Assembly (NCBI RefSeq): GCF_032884065.1
Contig: NC_088866.1
Location: 45,411,653 to 45,475,652 of the forward strand
DNA: 64,000 bases
Direction of reading: 5' to 3'
Source: Artemia franciscana
Lineage: Eukaryota > Arthropoda > Branchiopoda > Anostraca > Artemiidae
Shown: one piece after another, positions 35,532-45,735 of the stretch
How positions within the stretch are numbered: the first letter of the stretch is position 1
Layout: every line of letters begins with the position of its first letter
Translations under genes and position numbers: made by a program
Notes under the pieces: model-generated
Told to the model about the DNA's origin: nothing
Databases searched by the model: none
What the model saw: the letters and a program-made list of their open reading frames with translations, nothing else

Positions 35532-35780
35532 TTGAGCCATACACTGCCTTGTAGAGCTGTTAATATAAAAACCACTGCAAGTGTGGTTGTCAAAAGGAAG
35601 GTTGGCAAGACAGCACGTAGAGGGATGGTGTCGGTCTCCCCGATGTCAAAACCAGAGGGAACCCTGTGTTTCAGTGTAAGTTTCCCTAAAGCATTTTTTA
35701 AAGTTGTCTTATCGCTTCTCGTCTTGCTAATTTTATCTTTTGAACTTCATGTCTCTAAACAGACGATATTAAAAGAATAA
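35532..35780 (+). other. Conserved ORF in outer arm of palindrome 2, right copy
   Basis: 82-codon frame matching 28573-28770 but with a longer start (about 17 residues) supplied by the ~30-bp right-arm insertion. GTAAGT follows TTTCAGT at about 35677. It could be an exon fragment of a captured gene. There is no recognised domain. Confidence 0.25.
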
Positions 35781-36062
35781 CTCATCTTTTTTCTATCCAA
35801 TAACATAGCTTGCATTTCTTAATTTTTCAATGCAACCAAATATTATGATTCATTCACTTTCAGAAGTTTTACTGGTCCTTTTTTATAAATATTTACATAC
35901 ATTTGTGAGTCTGTGCGTGCTGTAAACACTTGTCAGTCCTTGTGAGTTCCTTGTGTGTCAGGAGCCGTAGCAATTGCTTAAAAAATGTCATTTTCCTCAG
36001 CAACTACCTAGTAATACATTATTTCCTAAAACACTAGTTATTCTTCATGTGAGTGTGCCTAG

Positions 36063-37430
36063 ATTCTTTAAACAAAGGGCTTGAGCCATCTTCGTTTTGC
36101 ATAGTTTAGGTGCGAGTAAGTGAAACAGATTTGCTCTATACATGATTGATGTAACTGGAATGGATCCGCTCTCTTTGGGGTAGTTTGGGGAGGGGGTTAA
36201 TTTTGAAAAATTAGAAAAAAATGAGGTATTTCTAACTTACGAATGGGTGATCGCATCTCATTGAAATTTGATTTTTAGAAGGATATCGTGTCTCAAAGCT
36301 CTTATTTTAAATCCCGACCGGATCTGGTGACATTGGGTGGCGTTTGGGGTGGGGGAACCCAAAATCATGAAAAACGTTTTGATTTGAGGGATCGGGATGA
36401 AAATTGGTGGGAAAAATGAACAGAAGTCTTAGATACGTGATTTACATAATTGGAACGGATCCGCTCTATGGGGGGGGGGATAATTATGAAAATTAGAAAA
36501 AATGACTTATTTTTAACTTACGAAGGAATGATCTTCATGAAACTTCATATTTAGAAGGACCTCGTAACTCAGATCTCTTATTTTAAATCTCAACCGGATC
36601 CAGCGTCATTGGGGGGGGGACCGGAAATCTTAGAAAATACTTAAAGCGGAGGGATCATGATGAAACTGGATGGGAAGAATAAAAACCTGTCTAAGATACG
36701 TGACTGACATAACCGTACCGGATCTGCTCTCTATGGTGGAGTTGGGGGGGGGGTAATTTTGAAAATTGAGGTATTTATAACTTACTAAAGGGTGACCAGA
36801 TCTTAATGAAATTTGATATTTAGAAGGATCTTGTGCTTTAAAGCTCTAATTTAAAATTTTGACCAGATCCTATGACATTGGGGGGGGGAGTTGCAGGGGG
36901 AAACCGGAATTCATGGAAAACGTGAAAATCGGGGTATTTTTATCTTACGAATAAGTGATCGGATCTTAATGAAATTTGGTATTTAGAAGGAATTCATGTC
37001 TCAGAGCTCTTATTTTAAATCCCAACCAGATGTTTTGACATTGGGTGGAGTTGGAGGAGGAAATCTCGGAAAACACTTGGAGTGGAGGAATCGGGATGAA
37101 GCTTGGTGGATAGAACAAGCACATGTCCTTGATACGTGATTGACGTAACCGTACTGGCTTCGCTCTCTTTGGCGGAGTTGGGAGGAGGGGTTCAATGATT
37201 TGGCGAGTTTGGTGCTTCTGGACGTGCTAGGACGAAGAAAATCGGTTGGCGTGTCTGGGAGCGGCACAAATTGACTTGATAAAGTCGTTTTCCCCGATTC
37301 GACCATCTGGGGGGCTAAAGGGAGAGGACAAATTAGGAAAAAATTAGGTATTTATAACTTAAGAGGGGGTGATTGGATCTCACTGAATTTAGCCTCTGAT
37401 TTTCCTTTAAATCAATCTATTGATTCTAAG
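36063..37430. repeat. Satellite S, orientation 1
   Basis: About four diverged ~300-bp units carry, in order, TTTGGGGxAGTTGGGGxGGGG, TAACTTACGAAxGGGTGATC, TTGATxTTTAGAAGGATxTCGTG, AGCTCTTATTTTAAATCCCG, GACATTGGGxGG and GGATCGGGATGAAACTTG, then TACGTGATTGACATAACCG. At 59800-63500 the same text is in reverse orientation. The 98-aa minus frame at 37010-37306 is part of the repeat. Confidence 0.88.
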
Positions 37431-37537
37431 AATTTTGTTATAGTTCATGGCTCTTGGCTCTTAGCTCTTCTTGCCTCGTCACAAGAGCCATATGAGCTCT
37501 TAGCTCTTGTTCTTTTTGCATATGATTTTTTTTTCAG
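37431..37537. other. Satellite-linked GAGCTC/AAGAGC motif and polypyrimidine tract
   Basis: GGCTCTTAGCTCTTCTTG...CATATGAGCTCTTAGCTC matches the block at 59690-59770 in the reverse orientation. It is followed by a T-run and CAG at 37535-37537, used as the splice acceptor of the next exon. Confidence 0.6.
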
Positions 37538-37764
37538 GCGCTTTTAACACACTGACATGGGTTGTCATTTCCGACGTTTTTGATCCCGACAAATTACTAA
37601 GATGCCTGGGAATAAATAGCCTTTCACGTGGTTTCACTTTCATAGTTGGACCACCTATAGCTCGTTTTCTATTCGACACAACGTTTTCATGTGATACTCC
37701 GTTTATTGTAGCAGGAGCAAACAAAATACTTGTAGCAGGACCGAACAAAAATACTTCAAATTAA
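37538..37764 (+). CDS. Monocarboxylate transporter (SLC16/MFS)-like exon, partial
   Basis: After a TTTTTTTTCAG acceptor the frame reads GAFNTLTWVVISDVF, then LSRGFTFIVGPPIARFLFDT and PFIVAGAN. This is the C-half signature of monocarboxylate transporters (the family text has a G-x-G-PP-x-AG-x-L-x-D pattern between the tenth and eleventh membrane helices). MCTs move lactate, pyruvate and similar acids with protons across the plasma membrane. The exon starts with two bases of a split codon. The tail after AGAN (KILVAGPNKNTSN, stop 37762-37764) no longer looks like the family's last helix, and no clear donor follows. It is either a terminal exon with a diverged end or a pseudogene piece. No other exon was recognised upstream. 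Confidence 0.7.
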
Positions 37765-39655
37765 AAACCAAGGACCAAAGATGAGGACATGCCTGGCCAA
37801 ACTTTTTTTTATCAAGTTGCTAGAAAGTACAGATTAAGGTAATAACGTTGACTCACATTTTGAAAGTTTGCTGAGATCTCTGACAAGTGGGACGTTGCTT
37901 TGAAGTGGGACGTCTTAGTAAAATAGTGTTGTATTTTTCATTTTTTAGCCTTTAATATAGGAATAGCTAAAATATTGTGGTTTTGGCTCTTTTGTAAACT
38001 TTTGTGAACAAAATTACCGAAAATACTATTAACTTTTTTTTTATTGAAATTCAGATTTGAAATCAAAATTTAGTGATAATTTCTTAATCATAATACTGTG
38101 CGAGAGAAGATAATACTTTATCGAGAAGCGACTATCACAGGCTAAAAACTGAATTCACGTTCCGAGTCAAAAAATTTAAAAACCAAAACATTTGGAATCA
38201 AAAACATAACGCAAGTTAAAATCACAAAGAATAAAAAAAAACTGTCAGAAATACTCATAACTAACGATAAGACATGTGTAAAAGACAAGATTAAAATATA
38301 GGACTTATAAAGTGAAACACAGAAAAAAGACTGGGCTGAAGGAGCATCAAAATGAGCCATTTACGAATATGGCAATAGACAAAGGGGAATAGTTACTATG
38401 ATAATTCATCTTCATATGTAGTGTAATACATCTGCCTAAGTAAAGAGCGAAATGAGCACAATGTATTTTTTTTATTTTTTTTTATTATTATTATTATATA
38501 TAAGAGACGGATGAGTTGTTTTTGTTCGAGACCTAAATTTGAAATTATTAAGACGCTCCAAAATAAAGGGTATAAAACTTTTCAAAACCTCTCGGTAACA
38601 GTATGGATCGGAGAGCTAGTTGGGATTGCTGTGGAAGGGAGAAGGGACCAGAACCTAGTGTGGTTGAGAAATATGAAGGAAATGTTCCCAGTGCGGGGAT
38701 TGGGAATGATTGACTTTGCAAAACGCAAGCAAATTTCATTCCTCCCTTTTTTAAGGTGGTAATGAATGTGGCTTTAAGGAGGAAGGAATATGGGATTATA
38801 CTCTCTTTGTAAATGATCTTGATTTGAACCATTATTCACTCAAATATTTGGCGACAATCTTGTCGCTAAATTCGCTTGAAAATTGTGAATGCCAAACTTG
38901 GTGGTATTTTCTGATTTGATTGATCTGATTTTGATTTGATCTGATTTTGATGGTGATTTTCTGAGGCCAGGAGGAGCCTGTGAATGCCAGGCCGGACGTG
39001 CATATTCCAATAACGGCTTGACAAAGGATAAGTAAGCAATGAGAAAATGCAGCTTGATACTATGAAACCGTTCACCGTAAACTTAATAATTCTGAGCGAT
39101 CCTCGATGCAAGAAGTTGAAACCCCTATTTTATGACTAAAGTAAAAGTAACCAATTACTGAAGTGTGAAGTTCAAAGTAGCAAATTTGCAGCTAACCTAG
39201 TAGGGCTAAGTTGGGTTATTGTTAGGACGTATTTTTCGTGGAAAAATATGAAAGTATAATATGAAAAATATGAAAGTCGTAGGACGCCTTTCAGCATCTT
39301 CATAGGTGTGCTGCTGCTTGTCCTGGCATTAACTGTCTCCATTTTCTATTTACTGAGCTCAAGTCGTATTTGGAGCAGATATCATGTTTCCATGATAATT
39401 TTTAATGGCCGAATAGGTCTGAGCTTTAATGTGAAGATGTGTTGAAGTGTAAAAATAAAGTTACCGCTTGATGCTGTTTTATCCTTAATTTATACTCATT
39501 TTCTTTTTCAGGCATCAATCAGAGTCCTTAATCACAAAGGGGAAATTCACTCGGGATTCAAAACCATTCTATATATTATATACATATTATACATTATTAT
39601 ACATAATATTATATATTATTCATACATATATATGTTGTGTTTAGTTTCACTGAAA
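37765..39655. other. No gene recognised
   Basis: AT-rich sequence. A 34-bp segment at 38949-38982 (GATGGTGATTTTCTGAGGCC and following) recurs at 40242-40275, so an interspersed repeat is present. TATATA-rich sequence lies at 39570-39630. Confidence 0.4.
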
Positions 39656-39915
39656 GGGTAGAATATATTCAGCCTGCTTCGCGATTATATTTCGGAATAG
39701 GAAAAACAATCCCATATATTGCAAGCAGATCTGAAAGAATTGAAGCAATGAATACGCTTTGTAAATGCGAATATGGGCCTTGATCCCTTCTTTACTGTAT
39801 CGCAGCAATTGCCATAACCGTGATAGAGGCTCGTAAACCTCTGGTGAAGGATTTTCAACGACATTGATTCCAATTATAGGCTGTTTGTGTTTCCTAGGAT
39901 TTCTACTTATGAAAT
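39656..39915 (-). other. Open frame of ~85 codons, unidentified
   Basis: A minus-strand frame begins around KHKQPIIGINVVENPSPEVY, includes RLWQLLRYSKEGIKAHIRI and a hydrophobic LLQFFQICLQYMGLFFLF stretch, and ends at a TGA near 39650. An acceptor-like CCTAG precedes it. It lies ~150 bp downstream of the GTPBP-like exon on the same strand, but the phase does not fit a simple join and no family is recognised. It could be an exon or chance. Confidence 0.25.
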
Positions 39916-40062
39916 GGCACCAAAAGTGTTATTTTTGGTATCATATGACACTTTACCACACACCGGATACTTTAAACCCCCTTAAGCGCTAAAGGGCGAG
40001 GCTGGGGGTAAAAAAAAAGAGTAAGATAGTCTTGACAGACCTTAAAAAAAATTAAAGAAAAC

Positions 40063-40175
40063 CTTTTTCCAAATTAGTGGCAATTGCAAAATTTCTCTCA
40101 TTCTCACTAGAGTTTCATTTACGGGGTCTTTTTTCTCAAGAATTTTAGATTTAACAGGCCGTGGTTCGATCTTTA
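40063..40175 (-). CDS. GTPBP1/2-like exon, downstream (G4 region degenerate)
   Basis: After a TTTTAACCTAG acceptor the exon gives 2 bases plus 37 codons (KIEPRPVKSK... to ...LPLIWKK). It ends before GT at 40061-40062, a weak donor (GTTTTC). The two starting bases complete the codon begun by the single extra base of the exon at 41102-41309, so the phases agree. The text SKILEKKDPVNETLVRMREIL lines up with the family's SKID...VE-T---L--IL. There the Asp of the guanine-recognition motif (N/T/S-K-x-D) is replaced (SKIL). Assignment rests on phase, strand and modest similarity. Confidence 0.5.
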
Positions 40176-41101
40176 CTAGGTTAAAATTATAATTCAAACA
40201 AGATTGAAGATGCATATCTTTCAGCTAAAACTTGGTGGTAGGATGGTGATTTTCTGAGGCCAGGAGGAGCCTGTGGCTTTCTCATTGTAGAGATTGAAAT
40301 CCAGCCTTAATTCCATTTCAAAAAAGGCTTCAAAAACATGTCGGACGGATCAAACTGAATTTCTTTTCATAGACATAACCACACAGATCCTATGTCCGCT
40401 TTCGTATTCAAGGGAGGAGATCAACAATTTTTTTACAGAAGGGGCAAGAAAAGAAATAAATTGGTTCATATAATGTCCAACTGATTTGCGTATGATATTT
40501 AAAAAATTATTATATGACAGAACATCATATTCATAAAGTATTCCTAGTGAAAATAGCCTGTGAATAACAAAATTTAGAATAGCCCATTAGCGTTAAAACC
40601 TCATTTCTCGGTGATTATTATTGTCATTTACTTTTATTTTACTTTTTTGCCAACGGTACAAACAAAACACAATTTGTTCCATGCTGCAAAAACCATTTTT
40701 GGAAAAACTACTTCTACTACTACTACTAGCTCATTGCAGCACCAAGTTGCCTGAGGCCAACCTAGCGACGCAAACTCCTCCAGCCTAATCTATTCAAGGC
40801 CTCCCTCTTTAGACCCTCCCAGGAAGCTCCCATAGCCTTTATCCTCCCAACCCAGACGAGAACAACCTGCTTTCCGTGTGGCCCCAGGAGGATGGCCAAA
40901 AGGTTCCATAATCTAAGCTTTAAAGTAACACAAGCCGAACACATAGAATAACAGCGATAGCCTCCGCCCTCTCTTGATAGGTACTCATATATTGCATGAG
41001 GAATTGTTATCTTGCAAGTTGTATCAATATTTACATTTCATCTGCAGGTTTATTCAAGACTGAACAGATACCAAATTAGGAAACTAGTCAGTTCAGCTTA
41101 C
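40176..41101. other. Intron of the GTPBP-like gene, with a repeat
   Basis: 926 bp between two phase-compatible exons. 40720-40945 contains CTACTACTACTACT and CTCATTGCAGCACCAAGTTG, then GGCCTCCCTCTTTAGACCCT. It has the look of an interspersed repeat, with an incidental 60-aa minus frame. The second copy of the 34-bp repeat is at 40242-40275. Confidence 0.5.
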
Positions 41102-41309
41102 CTAGATGAAATATTGTGATGCTAATAGCACCAGTTATCCCATTAACAACTAGCATGGCGTAATGAGGATCATAGCTAGTGACTCCACGGAGTGTAGTAA
41201 GGGTATATCCTTCATTGTCAGCCAAGTCAATAAAGTTGACGATTTTGTTGGATTCCTTGCAAATAATTTCAGGGGTCTTTAAAGGTCTTGAATAATTAAT
41301 GAGATTTCC
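41102..41309 (-). CDS. GTPBP1/2-like GTPase exon (G3 region, altered)
   Basis: Exon of 208 nt (69 codons plus one base) with acceptor TTATTTTAG and donor G|GTAAGC. It reads LINYS, then EIICKESNKIVNFIDLADNEGY, TTLRGVTSYDPHYAMLVVN and ITIFHL. This follows the G3 region of GTP-binding proteins 1 and 2 (family text VNYS...EIC..S.K..TFIDLAGH.KY...T..G.TSY.PD...L.V). These are EF-Tu-like translation or RNA-surveillance GTPases. The DxxGH core is changed to DLADN, so the Gly and His used for GTP hydrolysis are gone. The frame and both splice sites are intact. The exon with the P-loop should lie above 41309 but was not recognised. Confidence 0.7.
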
Positions 41310-43100
41310 CTAAAATAAGAATCCACCTTAAACTTTTTAAATATGAAATTAATAAGCCTGCGTTTTTACCTTTCTATGTGCGACATTCTGGACAGCCTAA
41401 AAATGCCCGTTATTAACTTGTTATTAGCACAAGCGGGGATGACTGGTCTCCACATCCTTTCTAAAAAGCCATGTGGGTTATCAGCCCTACTCATGTTAAT
41501 TTTTCTCGTTTTGAGTTTGACTCGGCTATTTATTGTAATTTCTGTTCGTCTTGAGTTTCATTTATTTGTTGACAGTGATGTTTGGTAGTTTTATGCTTGG
41601 AAGATTATTTGACTTTATTTTTGCAAGGCCAAGGCCTTGGATATTCTACTTTTAGCATCTTCATTCCATTTACCATCTTTACTAATGGTACTGTCTTGAT
41701 AAGTAAAACGTTTCAATTGATCAATTTTATCGCTACCCAACATCATCTCTTCCTTTTTGCTTAATAAGCGACTTATTCATCTTAGTAATAATTTTCAATC
41801 CTAATCTTGTGTCCCGAGCTCTTAAAACCCTTTTTTAATCATTTATTTTGCTAGCACTTTCACCTAGAATGCTTAAATCATCAATCTAATTGCTTCCCCA
41901 ACTAATTATGTGCCCCCCCATGATTTAAAAACATTTTTCGCAAATCATCAAAGTGATTTTGAAATTTGAAAAATAACATTATTCAATCAAGTGTTTCCGT
42001 TTTTTCCAAATGGGAAAAGCAAATATTTCATTTGTTTTTTGTTTTTTTTGTTTTTTTGTAGGTATAGCTTCATATGCACATCAAATACGATAGGATGTGG
42101 CTAACGCTTGAAAAATGTTATAAAGACTTAATAGCATAAAGCTGTAATGGGTGATCAGATTTTTTTGGATACCTGCGAAGCACTTTTTTTCTATTATGCC
42201 TTTGATTATCGACTGTTATAAAAGAGTAAAATTATAAGGACAACGAATTGGTGATCTCGGAATATTTAAGACCTTTCTTTTTGAATAAGAAAAATTGGTT
42301 CTCTCTTGCTGTTTGGAAAATAGTTAGCTTTTTAAATTTGTAAATTCTGCGAGTTTTAGATGATTTTGAAATCAACACCCGTTGTCACTATCATAGATTT
42401 ATGTCTCAGAAAACTGAAGTTAAACTTTGCACTCATTGTTCGTTTCAGTATTTTCACAGAATAATTATTTGTGTCAGCTTGAGCAGAATTTTCAATCAAA
42501 TGTAAGCATGGTAAACAGAAAAAGCACTTCAACTAAGGATTCTCATCCTGGAAAATGCTGAAATTAATGGAAACAATTTCGAAATTAGGCTGAAGTCTTC
42601 ATGGTGTGGCAACACATTTACCCAGTTTTAGCGAAATGAGTAGGTTACTATTACCTCCCAGTGCTCTTGAAGAACATTTAATATTATGTAACTCCTTGGC
42701 AGGATAGGTAAAAAAAATAATTGAATCTTAATATGTTGAAAAGATTAAAAGCAAATAAAACTACTAGAATTTAAAGAGATATTAGAAAAAGTGTAGCAAG
42801 ACACAATGAGGAAATAAATGAAGGAAGTGGCTTAGATAATAAGCCAGAAAGAATCTATTAGGATGAATATTTAATCTTGTCAGGATTGTAACGGATTAAA
42901 GTTGTTTTGTATCTTGAAGCATACCTGTGAATGGGAAACAAGACAAACAATGAGAACCAATGAGGGGCGGGCAGAATCTGATGGGGAATTTCTCTTGGTG
43001 TAAACTCTTTCCTTGTGAGGATTAGTACTAAATTTATTGAAAATGGAGGCATATTCTGGTTTTACTGCCCACAACTGTTCCTTCTTAAAAAAAGAAGATC
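41310..43100. other. No further exon recognised
   Basis: AT-rich. The frames at 41343, 41582, 42858 and 42880 carry no recognisable family. Upstream exons of the GTPBP-like gene may be here but could not be picked out. Confidence 0.35.
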
Positions 43101-43690
43101 AGGTTTCAAAGGCAACCGTCTAGCATTGTTGGAAGTTGAAAGTTCTAGTACCATTTTTTTAGAGTCAAAACTGGTCGTAAGACAGCCAGCTCCCCTTCTA
43201 TGTTCTTTTTAGCTGTCCTACCCCAAGGACATCTGATCAAAACTCTTAAGTAGGCATCTTGTTCAAAATAGTCTATAGGTTAAATTACTTTGTCTTGGGA
43301 GACGACATAGGACCCCCCCCCTCCCCGTCTCTTGGGTAAGGGTAGGAGGTATTGCAATTTGTTCGCTGCTTATATAAGGCTGATTATTGAGAAAAGGGGG
43401 TATGTTTGGTCTTGAGTTTCCAAACAGTCTTAGGGAACCGTAGTGAAACTTTCAGAAAATATTAAAAGAGATTTTATATAAAGTCGAACCACGCCCAATA
43501 GTTGCCTTTTTATGTAACCGAAAAATTCCATGGCAACTAGGCCTCCTTCCCCATCCCATATTTCTGAAAATCGTATGATCAAAACTAAGAGAAAGCCATT
43601 TAGCCAAAAAAGGAATTAATATGCCAATTTCATTTGAATAGTTTACGTGTGGAGAGTCAAAATCAAACATACATTAATTCAAAAACGTTC
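43101..43690. repeat. Fragments of the ~300-bp tandem family
   Basis: AGTTGAAAGTTCTAGTACCA, TTTAGAGTCAAAACTGG, CCCCAAGGACATCTGATCAA, CATCTTGTTCAAAATAGTC and TTGGGAGACGACATAGG match the order of units in 2940-4790. A further diverged stretch lies in reverse orientation at 43480-43690. Confidence 0.6.
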
Positions 43691-43702
43691 AGATATTACC
43701 TA

Positions 43703-43985
43703 AAAAAAACTAGTTTTTTTAACTGAAAGTAAGGAGCGACATTAAAACTTAAAACGAACAGAAATTACTCCGTATATGAAATGGATTGTCCCCTCCGCAA
43801 TCCCTCGCTCTTTACGCTAAAGTTTGACTCTTTGCCACAATTCTGCTTTTTAAAACAATTAAAAGCTTTAGCATAAAGAGCGAGGGATTGCGGAGTGGAC
43901 AATCCATTTCATATACGGAGTAATTTCTGTTCGTTTTAAGTTTTAATGTCGCTCCTTACTTTCAGTTAAAAAAACTAGTTTTTTT
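43703..43985. mobile_element. Element C, complete (MITE, ~283 bp, TA flanks)
   Basis: Arms of about 130 bp: ACTAGTTTTTTTAACTGAAA, GTAAGGAGCGACATTAAAAC and ATTACTCCGTATATGAAATG up to TCTTTACGCTAAAG, mirrored to CTTTCAGTTAAAAAAACTAG. TA dinucleotides flank both ends, as for Tc1/mariner-type MITEs. It has no coding capacity. A related copy lies at 24046-24240, and its arm is repeated at 28200-28290. Confidence 0.85.
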
Positions 43986-43992
43986 TATGTAA

Positions 43993-45456
43993 TTTTGACA
44001 AAACATGGAGTTTATTCAAGCTTCTAAAGATTGTGAGATCGAAGCCACAACCTCTCCTCTCTACGAAGCTAAATAATTCTTGAGGCCATACTGCCTAGGT
44101 AGGACAAAATGAGACAACGTAGAATAATGAAGAAAAGCCAGGTAAATCACACCAAATAAAAAAGAGATGTCTTTCAGCCTTAGTAACGCTTCATTTTAAT
44201 TTTTGCTTAGATGCCTGTCCCTTTATACTATCCTCTCAACTTTTTCTTTTGTGTTTTTAATTCCCTGCACTGAGGATAGTTGAGCATTGGCAGAAATATT
44301 TCGATTCTCTTCTTTTTTTTTACCGACTTTAATTTAAGTATTTTTCTCGGTTGTCCAATATTTTTGTTTCGACTCATTGCCGCTTTAGCAAAAATCCAAT
44401 TCAGGGTGTCAAAAAGAATTCACTGAGAAGTAATCTACATATTCCAGGGAATGAACAAATACCGAAAGGTGCTGGACATTCTCTCCACACGATTATTGAT
44501 TTTCCTTGGATTCCTCATGTGCCCCCGAGACCCCTAGAACATCGACAAGGAGTCCCCAGTCTTCTTAGGGTCCTGCTGGTGCCTGTGCAGCCTGATATCC
44601 CCACTCGGGTTGCAGGAATGTGTTAAGGATGCAAAGATATAATTGGTATGTTCGGCGGAGGCGATTCTTGGAATAACCTATCCTCCTTGATCCTGCAGGC
44701 TATCACAAAAAAGCTGCCTCCAGAGTTCTATTTAAGGTCAGGGCAAAGTACGTTACACTCTCATCCTCAAGGAATTCCGACTCTCTACCTTGCAGCCCCA
44801 CGCTTTCAATGTATACTCCATTCACCTTATTGCCCTCTAAAGCCCCGTTTACCCCGATCAAAAGCACAAAAAATCCCAGTTTTAAATCCTATCAATGCAA
44901 GAACTGAGCGCTACCCAAAAGAGCTTTGTGTCAGCATTTGTTAAAATCATAAATAAATGAAATTTGTAATGCATCATGTTAATGTGTCATTTATATTGTT
45001 AATATGTTAGTTTTGTTGTTTCATTTTTATCTGACAGGCCAGTTGGATTCATCGGTGTATGTTTTTTATGATGTTTTTATGTTTTTACTGATGCCTACAT
45101 TTTTTTCATTTTATTTTATTTAATATTTTATTTCATACCAGTGAATTCATCTCAGTACATATCAGTTGGATTCATCAGTGTATGTTTTTTTATAATGTAT
45201 TTATGTTTTGCTGATGCCTCCATTTTTTTCCATTTTATTTGACAGGCCAGTTTATTTGACAGATCATCGCTGTAGGCAATGTTTTAGTATTTTACTTATG
45301 TGTTTATGTAGGCTAGCTGACTGAAGGCAACAAGTTCAGCAGTTTTATGAAGTGAGAGTTTGCTTGATAATAAAGTACTTCTTCTTCTCTTCTAAAATCT
45401 CCACTTTCAAAACATGTCAAAATGTTGACATCGATGTTGGCAGATGATATCCATTG
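43993..45456 (+). repeat. 1.46-kb interspersed repeat, copy 1
   Basis: Nearly identical to 52194-53668, from TTTTGACAAAACATGGAGTT to GATATCCATTG. It contains a frame of about 197 codons (44351-44944) broken by one TAA at 44624-44626. The same TAA is in copy 2. The 3' part ends GATAATAAAGTACTTCTTCT, which carries an AATAAA signal and a TTC repeat as seen at the ends of many LINE-type elements. No RT domain is present. The protein text (for example FPWIPHVPPRPLEHRQGVPS) matches no family known to me. Confidence 0.85.
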
Positions 45457-45735
45457 ATTTCTTTATTGGCTTGCCAATAAAGAAATCAATAAAGAAAAAA
45501 AAAACAAGGGATTTAGTAAAAAGACAAGGAGGAAAAATATAAATGTGTGTAGATACAAGAGTGAGTGGACAATTCAATCATTATGCAGCTAGATTGATTT
45601 CTTTATTGGCTTGCCAATAAAGAAATCAATAAAGAAAAAAAAAACAAAGGATTTAGTAAAAAGACAAGGAGGAAAAATATAAATGTGTGTAGATACAAGA
45701 GTGAGTGGACAATTCAATCATTATGCAGCTAGATT
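45453..45735. repeat. Two 140-bp direct repeats with 38-bp perfect hairpins
   Basis: ATTGATTTCTTTATTGGC, TT, GCCAATAAAGAAATCAAT (45453-45490 and 45593-45630) is a perfect 18-bp-arm palindrome. Each hairpin is followed by an A-run and AACAxxGGATTTAGTAAAAA and GTGTGTAGATACAAGAGTG. The block recurs at 53790-54030. Confidence 0.9.

Larger units (their letters stand above)
28291..36062. repeat. Giant palindrome 2 (arms ~3.75 kb, ~270-bp loop)
   Basis: 28291 (CTAGGCACACTCACATG) pairs with 36062 (CATGTGAGTGTGCCTAG). The outer ~1.17 kb of each arm is non-repetitive and the rest is minisatellite. The arms align to about 32028 on the left and 32301 on the right, leaving a ~270-bp loop. The right arm has about 30 extra bases near 35534-35565 (AGCCATACACTGCCTTG and following), which the left arm lacks near 28785. 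Confidence 0.95.

Noticed and set aside
24143-36062. Canonical Helitron ends (TC start, CTAG end) for the U1-U2' unit
   Set aside because: CTAG does end U2', and a T precedes CAGG. But the inferred head-to-tail junction lacks the T, the flanking bases are not the A/T expected of Helitrons, and the left edge lies inside element C.
24143-36062. Dismissing the palindromes as a pure fold-back read artefact
   Set aside because: Not excluded, but the arms differ by specific substitutions and a ~30-bp indel, and the central join between two different palindromes needs more than one fold-back.
28291-36062. CRISPR array
   Set aside because: The units are long, diverged and directly adjacent with no unique spacers, and the genome is eukaryotic.
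37010-37306. 98-aa minus-strand protein, and similar frames at 60842, 61464, 62501 and 63627
   Set aside because: All are readings of satellite S units on one strand or the other.
39516-39660. Plus-strand exon after TTTTTCAG at 39508-39515
   Set aside because: The acceptor is good, but the frame quickly runs into TATATA-rich sequence with no coding character.
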